The position numbers and the translations under genes were made by a program. Below the pieces are notes generated by a model that was not told where the DNA came from, ran no database searches, and saw only the letters and a list, made by a program, of their open reading frames with translations. Below, piece by piece: positions 52,141 through 63,167 of a DNA stretch of 64,000 nucleotides. The stretch is from Rhizobium freirei PRF 81 (GTDB taxonomy: Bacteria; Pseudomonadota; Alphaproteobacteria; Rhizobiales; Rhizobiaceae), in assembly GCF_000359745.1 (NCBI RefSeq), contig NZ_AQHN01000055.1, positions 62,001 through 126,000 on the forward strand, read 5' to 3'. Every line of letters starts with the position of its first letter. Position 1 is the stretch's first letter.

Positions 52141-53976
52141 TTAGTGCTTCAGCTCGAGCGTGGCATTTTCCAGCCATGCCCGGATGTCGTGATCGTGGAT
52201 CAGCGGCATCAGCGCCTCGCGCGTCCGGACGTGATATTCGTTCAGCCAATGCAGCTCTTCGTGCGTCAGCAGTTCGACGAGCACCAGGCTGCGATCGATC
52301 GGGCAGAAGGTCAGCGTTTCAAAACCCAGCATCGGCATGTCGCCGCCCTCGATCTCCTCCGGATCGCGGATGTAGATCAGGTTTTCGATGCGGATGCCGA
52401 AGTGACCCGGTCGATAGTAGCCGGGTTCGTTCGACAGAATCATGCCGGGCAGCAGCTCCTGCACGGCGAGCCGCGCGATGCGCTGCGGCCCCTCATGCAC
52501 GGAAAGATAGGAGCCGACGCCGTGGCCCGTGCCATGGGCGAAATCGACGCCGGCCTTCCAGAGCGCAATGCGTGCCAGCGGATCGAGATCGCAGCCGCGC
52601 GTCCCCTTGGGGAAACGTGCCGTGCTGATCGCGATCATCCCCTTCAGCACCAGCGTGAAGAGCCGCTTCTGCTCTTCGGAGACGGCGCCGATGCCGACGG
52701 TGCGGGTGATATCGGTCGTGCCATTGATGTATTGCGCGCCCGAATCGATGAGGAACAGCTCACCCGCCTGGATCAGCCGGTCGCTCGACGTCGTCACGCG
52801 ATAGTGCATGATAGCGGCGTGCTCGCCCGCACCGGAGATCGTATCGAAGGAAATGTCCTTCAATGGATTCTGCATGCTTTCGCCGACACGGGCACGGCAG
52901 GCTTCCAGCCGTTCCGCTGCCGCAATCTCGGTGACCGTCCCTGGCTTGCTCGTCTCCAGCCAGTAAAGGAATTCGACCATGGCAGCGCCATCCTGCAGAT
53001 GGGCGGCAGCCGAACCGTTGATTTCGGCAGCGTTCTTGCAGGCGCGCGGCAGCTTGGCAGGATCGTTGCCTTCTACGACCTCGCCGCCCTCGTGACGGAT
53101 GATATCCGTGAGAGCATAGGAAGCGAGATCGGGGTCGACGAGGATGCGCCCGCCATTCGCCGAAGCAGCAGCCAGGCGCTTGGCGAGCTCAGCGGGCGGC
53201 AGCTGCTTGCAGATCTGCGTCAGATAGGCTTCGGCCTCCACCTTGGTCTTGCGCTTGTCAAGGAAAAGCTCTGCCGCACCCTCTGCATAGATGATGGCGC
53301 GAGCCAGGGGATGCGGCGTGTGCGGCACGTCGCTGCCACGGATATTGAAGATCCAGGCGACTGAAGACGGATCGGTGATCAGCACCGCCTTGAGGTTCTT
53401 TTCCTTAAGGTTGGCCGCGATGGTCGCAAGCTTGTCCTTGGCCAGAACGCCGGCCTGACCGATATCCTGAATGATGACACCGCCGAGCGGCTCGGCCGGC
53501 CGGTCCCCCCAGAGCCTGTCGAGCGGATTATGCGGGAGAAACACTAGCTTGCCGTCGATTTCGGCCAGCGCCTTTTCCAACCGCCTGACTTCGGCACCCG
53601 TATGCAGCCAAGGATCAATCCCGAGACGGAAACCCTTCGTTGCATGGCGCGGCAACCAGACATGCGGCGGCTCGTTCACCAGGTCGCCACCGGTGAAGAC
53701 GGTTCGATCCACCTGCTCAGCAAGCTGCGTCACATACCGGCCGTCCACGAAAATCACGGCCTGGCTGTGTGTCACAAGCGCAACACCTGCGGAGCCAGTG
53801 AAGCCGGTAAGCCATGCGAGACGCTCCGAGCACTTGGGCACATACTCGCCCTGATACTCGTCGGCACGCGGTACGAGGAAGCCGTCAATGCCGAGATCGC
53901 CGAAAGCGGCGCGCAGGCCGGCGACGCGCTCGCGACCGAATTGCGGAGTGGACGTGACGTCGAAAGACTGAAACAT
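52141..53976 (-). CDS. Aminopeptidase P family (M24) Xaa-Pro aminopeptidase
   Basis: A 611-residue metallopeptidase with two creatinase-like N-terminal domains (FGDLGIDGFLVPRADEYQGE, LAWLTGFTGSAGVALVTHSQ, WIFNIRGSDVPHTPHPLARA) and a C-terminal pita-bread domain. The metal ligands are Asp in LFLIDSGAQYINGTTDITRT, His in FAHGTGHGVGSYLSVHEGPQ, and Glu in ILSNEPGYYRPGHFGIRIEN. The three-domain size matches the long eukaryotic-like form. It releases N-terminal residues before proline. ATG 53976 is chosen with GGATCAG upstream; a TTG four codons earlier is possible. Confidence 0.93.
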   Translation of the reverse strand: MFQSFDVTSTPQFGRERVAGLRAAFGDLGIDGFLVPRADEYQGEYVPKCSERLAWLTGFTGSAGVALVTHSQAVIFVDGRYVTQLAEQVDRTVFTGGDLVNEPPHVWLPRHATKGFRLGIDPWLHTGAEVRRLEKALAEIDGKLVFLPHNPLDRLWGDRPAEPLGGVIIQDIGQAGVLAKDKLATIAANLKEKNLKAVLITDPSSVAWIFNIRGSDVPHTPHPLARAIIYAEGAAELFLDKRKTKVEAEAYLTQICKQLPPAELAKRLAAASANGGRILVDPDLASYALTDIIRHEGGEVVEGNDPAKLPRACKNAAEINGSAAAHLQDGAAMVEFLYWLETSKPGTVTEIAAAERLEACRARVGESMQNPLKDISFDTISGAGEHAAIMHYRVTTSSDRLIQAGELFLIDSGAQYINGTTDITRTVGIGAVSEEQKRLFTLVLKGMIAISTARFPKGTRGCDLDPLARIALWKAGVDFAHGTGHGVGSYLSVHEGPQRIARLAVQELLPGMILSNEPGYYRPGHFGIRIENLIYIRDPEEIEGGDMPMLGFETLTFCPIDRSLVLVELLTHEELHWLNEYHVRTREALMPLIHDHDIRAWLENATLELKH

Positions 53977-54316
53977 GAGCTGATCCAAGACTGGTGGAGA
54001 ATCCGTGAAACTGAATTGCGCCAGTATGTTAGAGCATGATTGCCGGAAGTGCGATGTGATTTTCGGGAGTGACTGAAAACTGACTGCGCGAGCGCGACTT
54101 AGGCCGCCGCCTTGCCGGATCTGTCTGAGATGCCGTTAACGAATCCGCCCATTTCATGAGCATCGCCAACCAAATATGACATCTTCACGGCACGATACAT
54201 GCATATCGCGCATAGCTCCCATGAAGCCTCCCCCCTGCCACGCAAGCGGGCGAGTCGCTATATCCGCCGCATCAAACGGGTTCACGAAGAACCAGCTCAA
54301 ACAAGGACTAAAGACA
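53977..54316. other. Gap with a degenerate repeat and no gene
   Basis: A diverged copy of the dispersed repeat lies at 54029-54064 (AGAGCATGATTGCCGGAAGT). I see no gene; the right part must hold the promoter of the small gene at 54317. Confidence 0.5.
54029..54064 (+). repeat. Dispersed rhizobial repeat, copy 3 (degenerate)
   Basis: Only the first third of the element is recognisable (TTAGAGCATGATTGCCGGAA, GTGCGATGTGATTTTCGG), upstream of the aminopeptidase gene. Confidence 0.6.
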
Positions 54317-54457
54317 ATGCCTATCACCCGCTCCGCATATGTTAGCCCCGCGCTGGCTGGCGAGCGTCGTACCGTACGCCATTCCGTCGGCTCGCTTCGT
54401 CAGCTCGAAGTCGAGACCTCGAAGGCAATCGGCGCAAGCCGCGGCGGTCACCGCTAA
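54317..54457 (+). CDS. Small protein of 46 residues, function unknown
   Basis: MPITRSAYVSPALAGERRTV, RHSVGSLRQLEVETSKAIGA and SRGGHR: a basic peptide with no membrane segment. ATG 54317 follows AGGACTAAAGAC, a fair ribosome site, and a strong terminator 140 bases downstream ends what looks like a single-gene transcript. I do not recognise the family. The alternative is that the region is a regulatory RNA and this frame is incidental. Confidence 0.5.
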   Translation: MPITRSAYVSPALAGERRTVRHSVGSLRQLEVETSKAIGASRGGHR

Positions 54458-54593
54458 GAAGTTTACCAGCTACGCGTTCCAAGCGATCGCAGTCCGGTTC
54501 TCCTCCTCCCCCCGGATCACGATCAGAACGCTAGAGCCCGCTTGAGCACTCCTCCACACACGCTCGCGGGCAAGATCGGCGAAAGCCGGTCTC

Positions 54594-54622
54594 AAGGCGG
54601 TGCCTCGGCACCGCCTTTTTTA
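54594..54622 (+). terminator. Strong rho-independent terminator
   Basis: AAGGCGGTGCC-TC-GGCACCGCCTT forms an almost perfect 11-bp stem with only a two-base centre, followed by TTTTT. It closes the transcript of the small gene on the plus strand, and also faces the end of prmA. Confidence 0.9.
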
Positions 54623-54656
54623 TTTACCGCAATCGGCTCAGCCGGAAGCGACCGGC

Positions 54657-55535
54657 TCAAGGCCGGTCGAGATGGATGGTAACCCAGCCGTTCCGCCAGA
54701 TGGTACGCACATGGCGCAGATTGGCACCATTGTAAGCGGCCAGCACCTTCCAGCGTTGCTCGGCGAGAATACCCGAAAGAATGACCGATCCACCCGGTGC
54801 CAGATGTGCCACCAGCTGCGGCGCCATCTTGATGAGCGGGCGCGCCAGAATATTGGCGATGATCAAGTCGAAAGGCCCGTGGCGGGAAAAGGCCGTGGAA
54901 TGAAATCCCGGCGCCGTCTCCAGCGCAATACCCGAAGCGATCCCGTTGCTGCGGACATTCTCCCGCGCGACGCGGACCGCAACCGGATCGATATCGGTCG
55001 CCAGGACCGGGATGTTGCGCAGCTTGCGCACGGCGATCGCCAGAACGCCGCTGCCGGTGCCGAGATCGAGCGCGTTGCGCACGCGACGGCCGGCAAGAAC
55101 CCTCTCGATCGTCTCAAGGCAGCCTGCGGTCGTGCCATGATGGCCTGTGCCGAAAGCTTGCCCGGCCTCGATCTCGATAGCGATATCGCTTGCGCCGACT
55201 TTGTCGCGATCATGCGAACCATGCACAAGGAATCGCCCGGCACGCACCGGCTTCAATCCTTCCAGCGACTTGGCGATCCAGTCGATATCGGGAATGACTT
55301 CCTTCTGGACGGACAATCCCGGAAAATTCGGCTTCAGCAGCGCCTCAAAACGGCTGCGAACGTCTTCTTCGTCGTCGGCATACAGATAGATGGAGGCTTC
55401 CCAGATATCCTTCTTTTCGTCGATCTCGGTCGTCGCGATCGGCAATTCCTCATCCTCGAAAACCGGCGTCATCAGGTCAAGGATCTGCCCTGCCTCTTTC
55501 TCGTTCGTCGTCACATAAAGGCGGATTTCGCTCAA
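54657..55535 (-). CDS. prmA: Ribosomal protein L11 methyltransferase
   Basis: A 292-residue SAM-dependent enzyme that trimethylates L11. The N-terminal substrate domain (LSEIRLYVTTNEKEAGQILD, IATTEIDEKKDIWEASIYLY) is followed by the Rossmann methyltransferase with QAFGTGHHGTTAGCLETIER, ALDLGTGSGVLAIAVRKL and the NxxP-like FDLIIANILARPLIKMAP. No ATG lies near the family start; TTG 55535 gives the expected N-terminus. It ends close to the terminator at 54594-54622 on the opposite strand. Confidence 0.93.
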   Translation of the reverse strand: MSEIRLYVTTNEKEAGQILDLMTPVFEDEELPIATTEIDEKKDIWEASIYLYADDEEDVRSRFEALLKPNFPGLSVQKEVIPDIDWIAKSLEGLKPVRAGRFLVHGSHDRDKVGASDIAIEIEAGQAFGTGHHGTTAGCLETIERVLAGRRVRNALDLGTGSGVLAIAVRKLRNIPVLATDIDPVAVRVARENVRSNGIASGIALETAPGFHSTAFSRHGPFDLIIANILARPLIKMAPQLVAHLAPGGSVILSGILAEQRWKVLAAYNGANLRHVRTIWRNGWVTIHLDRP

Positions 55536-55555
55536 CTCGTCGTTCTTTCTTGTTC

Positions 55556-56698
55556 TTACTCGGCCCAATCGATCCAAGGCGGCTTCGGCGTATCGTAACC
55601 GGCTATGCTCCGAAGCAAGGTCCGTCGCATCGGCCCGAAGCGCAAAAGCAGCGGTGCAAAGAGATTGCGCGCTGCAATTGCCAGCGGATTTGTCATGGTG
55701 ATCAGTCGCGTCAGGCCATACGTCTGCTTCAACACTTGTTTTACGGCGGGAATTCTCAAGGCCGAATACTCCTGTTCGCGGCCTTCCGCAATGAGCCAGG
55801 CAAGCCAGCAGGCATCTTCGATACCGAGATTCATGCCGCGCGCGCCGGCCGGCGAATGGATATGAGCGGCATCGCCTGCCAGAAACACGTTGCCTTTGGC
55901 CATCGGCTCGACATGGCGAAAATGAATGCGAAACTGCGAGGCCCAGATCCTTTCGGCAATCGCCGCGGGATGAACGATCCGGCTCTCGAAATCCTCCAGT
56001 GTCGAAATATAGCGAATGACATCGGATGCCACCGGCAAGCGGCCGATCATGCCGGGATCCAGGACTGAGACCTCGCCAAAATGCGTATCGATAGGCTCCG
56101 CATAGCGAAAATCGACGAGATAGAAATAAGCCTCCAGCGCCTCTCCCGGGAACCCTGCTCCGATAGCCTTGCGCACGACGGAATGGGCGCCATCGGCGCC
56201 GACCAGAATATCCGGGCGAACCGTCTCCATCGCACCGTCCGGATGCCGAAGCGTAACCTCCGGCCTCTGCAAATCTGCGATCTCGCCTGCCATGATCGCC
56301 GTTTGCCATTCAGGCACGATGCCGTAGCTCGCAAGCGCCGCCATCAGCAGGCGTTCCGTGTGCCCTTGGGCCAGGCCGCGAATGGCGCTGAAGCGGCCGC
56401 TCACCTGCCTTGCATCCAGCTCGAAAAGCGTCTTTTCGCCGGAATGGAAACGAAAGCGATCGATGGTCTGGGCGGCTTCGACGATGCGCTCCGCAACACC
56501 GGAAGGGGAAAGCAATGTCAGCGTGCGGGCGTTGACGCCAAGAGCGCGGCTCTCTTCAACGGGCGTCGGTCCCGAGCTGTCATCGACGATGCGTGGTGCA
56601 AAGCCACGCCGGGCAAGCTCGAGTGCCGCAGTGAGACCGGCAGGCCCGGCCCCTGCAATCAGAATGGATCTTCTTTCCTTGCCAGCCACGGGTTCCAT
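55556..56698 (-). CDS. FAD-dependent aromatic monooxygenase
   Basis: A 380-residue group A flavin monooxygenase: the GxGxxG dinucleotide motif ILIAGAGPAGLTAALELARR at about residue 12, the DG motif DILVGADGAHSVVRKAIG, and the GD motif VFLAGDAAHIHSPAGARGMN, followed by LGIEDACWLAWLIAEG. Relatives hydroxylate phenols or oxidise ubiquinone precursors; the substrate is not apparent. It is shorter than full PheA/TetX relatives that have a thioredoxin-like tail. prmA follows after 20 bases. Confidence 0.9.
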   Translation of the reverse strand: MEPVAGKERRSILIAGAGPAGLTAALELARRGFAPRIVDDSSGPTPVEESRALGVNARTLTLLSPSGVAERIVEAAQTIDRFRFHSGEKTLFELDARQVSGRFSAIRGLAQGHTERLLMAALASYGIVPEWQTAIMAGEIADLQRPEVTLRHPDGAMETVRPDILVGADGAHSVVRKAIGAGFPGEALEAYFYLVDFRYAEPIDTHFGEVSVLDPGMIGRLPVASDVIRYISTLEDFESRIVHPAAIAERIWASQFRIHFRHVEPMAKGNVFLAGDAAHIHSPAGARGMNLGIEDACWLAWLIAEGREQEYSALRIPAVKQVLKQTYGLTRLITMTNPLAIAARNLFAPLLLRFGPMRRTLLRSIAGYDTPKPPWIDWAE

Positions 56699-56706
56699 CC
56701 AAGCCC

Positions 56707-57309
56707 CTATCCCTTCTTGATCAGCTTCTCCAGCTTCTTCACCGCCACATCCGGATCCTCCTGATAGGCGATGGTTCCGGCAAAACCGCCCGACGAATCC
56801 AGCAGGAAGACCGAGGCGGTGTGATCCATCGTGTAGTCACCATTCGGCTGCTTTTCATCCGCAGGCACCTTCTTGGCGTAAACCCGGAACCCCTTGATCA
56901 TATCCATCACCTTGCCGGGATCACCCGAAATGCCAGTAATGCGCTTGGATACGTTGGAGACATACTGGTTCATGATTTCGGGCGTGTCGCGCTCTGGATC
57001 GACGGTTACGAAATAGGCATTGAGCTTGGTGCCCTCCGGATCGACCTTCTCCAGCCAGGCGTTCAGCTCGAACAGGGTCGTCGGGCAGACATCCGGACAA
57101 TGCGTATAGCCGAAGAACACCGCCGAAGGCTTGCCGCGAAACGCTTGTTCACTGATCGGTTGGCCGCCCTGCGAGATCAGGGTGAAAGGCACACCATACG
57201 GCCCCGCTGCAGCCACATCAGGCGTCTTGCCGCCGCCGAAGCTCAGCCAGCCCAATATGCCGGCGACGATCAATACAGCCACCCAGACACCAATTCGCAC
57301 GCTTCTCAT
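56707..57309 (-). CDS. SCO1/SenC-family copper chaperone
   Basis: A 200-residue thioredoxin-fold protein anchored by an N-terminal span (VRIGVWVAVLIVAGILGWLS). The copper-binding CxxxC is in FFGYTHCPDVCPTTLFELNA, and the distal His is in YTMDHTASVFLLDSSG. It inserts copper into the CuA site of cytochrome c oxidase or acts as a thiol reductase. ATG 57309 has AGGA nine bases upstream; ATG 57318 is an alternative. It lies eight bases before the FAD monooxygenase and may be co-transcribed with it. Confidence 0.92.
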   Translation of the reverse strand: MRSVRIGVWVAVLIVAGILGWLSFGGGKTPDVAAAGPYGVPFTLISQGGQPISEQAFRGKPSAVFFGYTHCPDVCPTTLFELNAWLEKVDPEGTKLNAYFVTVDPERDTPEIMNQYVSNVSKRITGISGDPGKVMDMIKGFRVYAKKVPADEKQPNGDYTMDHTASVFLLDSSGGFAGTIAYQEDPDVAVKKLEKLIKKG

Positions 57310-57766
57310 GACTGCCATTCCTCATCCAACCCCGGTAACGACGCCTGAAAACCGGCAGCGTCGATCTGCCTGTCGGTGTAGCGGCTCGAAGTAGAGGACG
57401 CAATTCAACAAGGCGTGCCGAACAAGCCGAAATTGCCGCAGCAAGCGCGCTACTACTTCAAGTGCTTCAACATTCTCCCGCACCTCTCTCTCGCAAGCCC
57501 GCACAGATAAATTCTGTTTCAGTGTTAAAGCAATCCTAACCTGTCCGCGCGAACATCTATCGCAAATGTCGAGATCGACTTCGGCCATCGCCGCCGGAAC
57601 GCACGGCAGACCGATTTACTTTAGAAGGGCATGACGCCCGCCGGGTGCAGCCAGGCGTTTCCCGCCGAAGCACCGGACGCTGCCGCTGCTCAAGCTGCTT
57701 CAGCCGATCTTTCTTTTCAATCGCCAGCGCCTTTTGCCAGCGGCGCCAAACGGGAAGCCTTCAATC

Positions 57767-58231
57767 ATGACGAACGCCATCAAACAAGCCGGCGCCTATC
57801 TGGAAATCGTCTCCTTCCACCTCGGCGATCAGGAGTTCTGCATCGACATCATGGCCATCCGCGAAATCCGCGGCTGGGCGCCGGTGACGCCGATGCCGCA
57901 CACGCCGCCTTACGTGCTCGGCCTGATCAACCTGCGCGGTGCCGTGATCCCGGTCATCGATATGGCTTGCCGTCTCGGCATGAAGATGACGGAGCCCTCC
58001 GAGCGTTCGGCGATCATCGTCACGGATATTGCCGGCAAGCTCGTCGGCCTTCTGGTCGAACAGGTTTCCGACATGATGACCATCAAAAGCGAGGATCTGC
58101 AGCCGGCGCCGGAAATTGTTCCGGAAGCACAGCGCGCCTTCTGCCGCGGCATCGTCGCTCTGGAAAAATCGATGGTCTGCTTCCTCAACCTCGACACGAT
58201 CATTGCCGATCAGCTGGCACAAGCTGCGTAA
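57767..58231 (+). CDS. cheW: Chemotaxis coupling protein CheW
   Basis: A 154-residue SH3-like adaptor linking chemoreceptors to CheA: LEIVSFHLGDQEFCIDIMAI, REIRGWAPVTPMPHTPPYVL, GLINLRGAVIPVIDMACRLG and VGLLVEQVSDMMTIKSEDLQ are all standard. ATG 57767 follows GGAAG. No other che gene is nearby, so this is an isolated copy, possibly a second CheW serving a particular receptor set. Confidence 0.95.
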   Translation: MTNAIKQAGAYLEIVSFHLGDQEFCIDIMAIREIRGWAPVTPMPHTPPYVLGLINLRGAVIPVIDMACRLGMKMTEPSERSAIIVTDIAGKLVGLLVEQVSDMMTIKSEDLQPAPEIVPEAQRAFCRGIVALEKSMVCFLNLDTIIADQLAQAA

Positions 58232-58602
58232 CGTCAATAAAGCACGTCGCACAAAAGTGTGCTGCGGTTTTGCGACAACGACATGCAAAAAAATCAAACA
58301 CTTAAAGCGCATGTCGCGAATCTGAAAGATCGCGGCGCGCCTGAGCTCAGCACAAAAGAAAATCGCCCTGGAGCCTCGCTTCAGGGCGATCGATTTTTAT
58401 GAGACCAGCATTGGCAGGGGTGTAGCCAACGCGCCAGTCATGCAGGCCGTGAACAAGCGGAAGAGTCGCTCCCCTGTTCGTCTTCGAAATTGCATCAAAA
58501 AGGTGCAGACCGAAAGCAACCAGAAGGAATTCGACAACCCAAGAGTATGACTTTTTTTGGTATTATCCTTCTATCGGTTGTCATTGAGGTATCCTGGTAA
58601 CT
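58232..58602. other. Gap with hairpins and a terminator, no gene
   Basis: Contains a short stem GTCGCA/TGCGAC at 58248-58278, a sequence resembling a common rhizobial intergenic repeat at about 58300-58335 (AAAGCGCATGTCGCGAATCT), and the terminator listed separately. The remaining 200 bases show nothing I can name. Confidence 0.45.
58362..58398. terminator. Bidirectional terminator between cheW and creA
   Basis: ATCGCCCTG (58362-58370) pairs with CAGGGCGAT (58382-58390), followed by CGATTTTTAT on the plus strand. On the minus strand TTTTCTTTT follows, so it can serve both genes. It is 130 bases after the cheW stop. Confidence 0.8.
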
Positions 58603-59097
58603 CTATTTTGGCTTGCCGCTCTTCCATGTCACGTTCTGGCCGAACAGAGGTATCGTTGAAATCGCCATTTTGGCCGAGCCATCCGTCAGCTGGCGCGAGT
58701 GGATGAGATAGACCAACGTATCGTTCTTCTTGTCGTAGATGCGTGTGACGACCAGCTTCTTCCAGATTAGCGACAACCCGGCGCGGAACACCTCTTCGCC
58801 GCTCTGCGACAGGCTGATATTGCCGATCTCGATCGGCCCTGTCTGGCGGCAGGCGATAGAATTGTTGGAGGGATCTTCGAACCAGTTGCCCTTGCGCAAC
58901 CGGTCGATAACGCTGCGATCGAAATAGGTCACATGGCAGGTGACGCCCGAAACCTCCGGATCCGGTACGGCATCGACCAGAATATCGTTACCCGTCCAGT
59001 CCACGCCAACCTTGCCGACCACCTCGGCGGAGGCGGAAACGGGCGCAAGGGTCAAGAAAGATGCAGCAATGGCGGCGCAGAATTTCAGTGAAGTCAT
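58603..59097 (-). CDS. CreA family secreted protein
   Basis: A 164-residue exported protein. Residues 1-24 form a signal peptide (LKFCAAIAASFLTLAPVSAS). The mature part (VGKVGVDWTGNDILVDAVPD, VTCHVTYFDRSVIDRLRKGN, NSIACRQTGPI, YDKKNDTLVYLIHSRQLTDG) matches CreA proteins. Function is unknown in E. coli too. ATG 59097 has GGAGGATGATCG upstream. Confidence 0.9.
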   Translation of the reverse strand: MTSLKFCAAIAASFLTLAPVSASAEVVGKVGVDWTGNDILVDAVPDPEVSGVTCHVTYFDRSVIDRLRKGNWFEDPSNNSIACRQTGPIEIGNISLSQSGEEVFRAGLSLIWKKLVVTRIYDKKNDTLVYLIHSRQLTDGSAKMAISTIPLFGQNVTWKSGKPK

Positions 59098-59279
59098 CGA
59101 TCATCCTCCAACATCAGCCGCAGGGAGCAAGAGCGGCTCCGCTAAGGTAAGATGGCAAATGACCGATGCAAGAGATTGCGAACCGCAAAGCAATGCCTGT
59201 TGAAAGGCGTCAGCGGCAATTCCCGTCGAGAAGCGCCATCGCTGAAACAATGGCGCTTCCCGGCATGAAAAGACCGCAC

Positions 59280-59723
59280 TCACTTGCTCTCGATTGCAAT
59301 CCTGCCCGTCTCCAGCAACGACTTCAGATTGGACAAGATCTTCGGCCAGCCGCCGGAGACCGCTTCGATGAACTTGGAATTCTCAAGTTCGATCGTGTGG
59401 GTGACCGTCAGCTTCACGGCGCCGTCGGCAGGCTCCAGCTCCATGACACAGCGCGACCAGCCCTCGGCTTTCAGCTCCGGCCTGAATTCATTGCGCCATT
59501 TAAAGGCGATGCGCCGCGGCGGTTCGAATTCCGCGATTTCCCCAGTGTCGGCAACTCGGCCATCGGGAAAAAGCATCTTCCACGGCGAGCCGACTTTCCA
59601 ATCGGTCTCGTGCGTCATGTCGAACCAGTATTGCCTGATGAATTCCGGCGTCGTCAGCGCCGACCAGAGCTTCTCCGGCGAAGTGCGGATGAAGGTGACG
59701 TAGACGAATTTGCTTCCAGTCAT
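59280..59723 (-). CDS. SRPBCC/AHSA1-like protein
   Basis: A 147-residue START-fold protein: FVYVTFIRTSPEKLWSALTT, PEFIRQYWFDMTHETDWKVG, FEPPRRIAFKWRNEF and SGGWPKILSNLKSLLETG match the Activator of Hsp90 ATPase 1-like group, which bind hydrophobic ligands. ATG 59723 has AAGGAGAAATGGC upstream. The next gene upstream is an ArsR regulator on the same strand, the usual pairing of this family. Ligand unknown. Confidence 0.92.
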   Translation of the reverse strand: MTGSKFVYVTFIRTSPEKLWSALTTPEFIRQYWFDMTHETDWKVGSPWKMLFPDGRVADTGEIAEFEPPRRIAFKWRNEFRPELKAEGWSRCVMELEPADGAVKLTVTHTIELENSKFIEAVSGGWPKILSNLKSLLETGRIAIESK

Positions 59724-59761
59724 GCCATTTCTCCTTGTTTCACTATTCTTGCCTGAGTGGC

Positions 59762-60085
59762 TTATGAACCGCTCTCGCCTTCGAGAGCCTTCTTCAATGC
59801 CGAGAGCGCGCTCAGCTGCCGGCGCTCGAATTTGCTGATCCAGCGTTCGGCAATCTCGTTGATCGGCACCGAATTGATGAAATGCAGCTTCTCCCGCCCC
59901 TGCTTCGCGGTCGATACCAGATTGGCCTCCTCCAGAATGGCGAGGTGCTTCGCCACGGCCTGTCGGGTCATGGCCAGATCTTCGCAAAGCGCATTCAGCG
60001 TCTGGCCGTTGCGCTCATGAAGCCGATCCAGCAATTGCCGCCGACTGGTATCCGCCAGAGCCTTGAAAACTGCGTCATCATTCAT
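59762..60085 (-). CDS. ArsR-family transcriptional regulator
   Basis: A 107-residue winged-helix repressor: VFKALADTSRRQLLDRLHER, NGQTLNALCEDLAMTRQAVA, KHLAILEEANLVSTAKQGRE and KLHFINSVPINEIAERW. It lacks the CxC metal-binding motif of ArsR and SmtB, so it belongs to the non-metal SRPBCC-linked group. It is 38 bases before the SRPBCC gene and starts 10 bases downstream of a long inverted repeat that must be its own operator. Confidence 0.93.
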   Translation of the reverse strand: MNDDAVFKALADTSRRQLLDRLHERNGQTLNALCEDLAMTRQAVAKHLAILEEANLVSTAKQGREKLHFINSVPINEIAERWISKFERRQLSALSALKKALEGESGS

Positions 60086-60404
60086 CGAAATACGGAACCA
60101 TTTGGTTGCCTATTTCCATCTTATAGGCAACCAAATGGTTGCCTGTCAAGCGAACTTTGGGAGGTGCGGCCGTAATCGGCGGTGGCAAAATTGGCGGAAG
60201 ACAATTGACAATGGCGCCATCGCATCGGATCATCGCGCCATGATCGCAATTCGTACCACGGTAATGCATCTTATCACCATCTCTCCCCTTGCAGGGCGAG
60301 TGGAAGCTGTGTTGCGCTGAGCTGACTGCGATCCATCTCAACCCTGCCGAGGCGAGCAGGGTTGAAACCTCCCTAGCTCTCCTCCCCAATACCAAGGAGA
60401 GCCC
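60086..60404. other. Regulatory gap between ArsR and acetyltransferase genes
   Basis: Besides the operator, the gap has a hairpin at about 60340-60365 (CAACCCTGC and GCAGGGTTG) upstream of the acetyltransferase. No gene is visible. Confidence 0.45.
60096..60140. promoter_or_regulatory. Long inverted-repeat operator of the ArsR regulator
   Basis: AACCATTTGGTTGCCTAT (60096-60113) is repeated perfectly in inverted form as ATAGGCAACCAAATGGTT (60123-60140) with nine bases between. Each half is itself near-palindromic (AACCATTTGGTT), so two dimers could bind. The site is 10-55 bases before the ArsR start. Confidence 0.85.
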
Positions 60405-60941
60405 ATGTCTTTCGAAGAACGAGAACCCGTTAAACGACGATCAGGCAAAGTCGGCCCGATCGAGATTCGTGCAACACGCCCGTCCGATGCCGAAGCGATA
60501 GCAGCGATCGCCAATCTTCCCGGTTTCCGCGCCGGCACCTTGCGCCTGCCCTTTCAAAGCGTCGAGGAAACCCGGGAATGGCTGGAAAAGCCCGCCCCCA
60601 ACTCGACCCGCCTTGTCGCGGAGGTCAACGAACAAGTCGTCGGCAATGCCGGCCTCAACCGGCTTTCCGGACGACGGATGCACATCGGCCAGATCGGCAT
60701 GGGTGTGCACGACGATTTCACGGGCTGCGGTGTCGGCTCAGCGCTTCTTGCCGCGCTTGTCGACAGCGCCGACAACTGGCTGGCGATCAAGCGCCTGGAA
60801 CTGACCGTCTTCGTCGACAATGCACCGGCGATCCGGCTCTACGAGAAATTCGGCTTCGAAACCGAGGGCCGACTGCGCGCCTTTGCATTCCGCAACGGCG
60901 AATATGTGGACGCATTCACGATGGCACGCATGAGATTTTGA
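60405..60941 (+). CDS. GNAT N-acetyltransferase
   Basis: A 178-residue acetyltransferase: IEIRATRPSDAEAIAAIANL at the start, MHIGQIGMGVHDDFTGCGVG for acetyl-CoA, KRLELTVFVDNAPAIRLYEK and FGFETEGRLRAFAFRNGEYV. The C-terminal part recalls the YhhY/ SpeG-like group, but no substrate can be assigned. ATG 60405 has AAGGAGAG upstream. Confidence 0.9.
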   Translation: MSFEEREPVKRRSGKVGPIEIRATRPSDAEAIAAIANLPGFRAGTLRLPFQSVEETREWLEKPAPNSTRLVAEVNEQVVGNAGLNRLSGRRMHIGQIGMGVHDDFTGCGVGSALLAALVDSADNWLAIKRLELTVFVDNAPAIRLYEKFGFETEGRLRAFAFRNGEYVDAFTMARMRF

Positions 60942-60980
60942 TTGATCGAGGGCGGCAGATCATAACCATGCCGCCCTCTA

Positions 60981-63164
<2,184 letters not shown>

Positions 63165-63167
63165 TTA

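Noticed and set aside
53602-54039. 145-codon plus-strand frame ending near repeat copy 3
   Set aside because: Mostly antisense to aminopeptidase P; no conserved motif.
55536-56309. Long N-terminal extension of the prmA frame
   Set aside because: The upstream part is antisense-free but overlaps the FAD monooxygenase in another frame; homologous PrmA proteins start at the TTG 55535 position.
59230-59259. Hairpin GAAGCGCCAT/ATGGCGCTTC as terminator of the SRPBCC gene
   Set aside because: The stem is perfect but no T-run follows on the minus strand, so I did not list it as a terminator.
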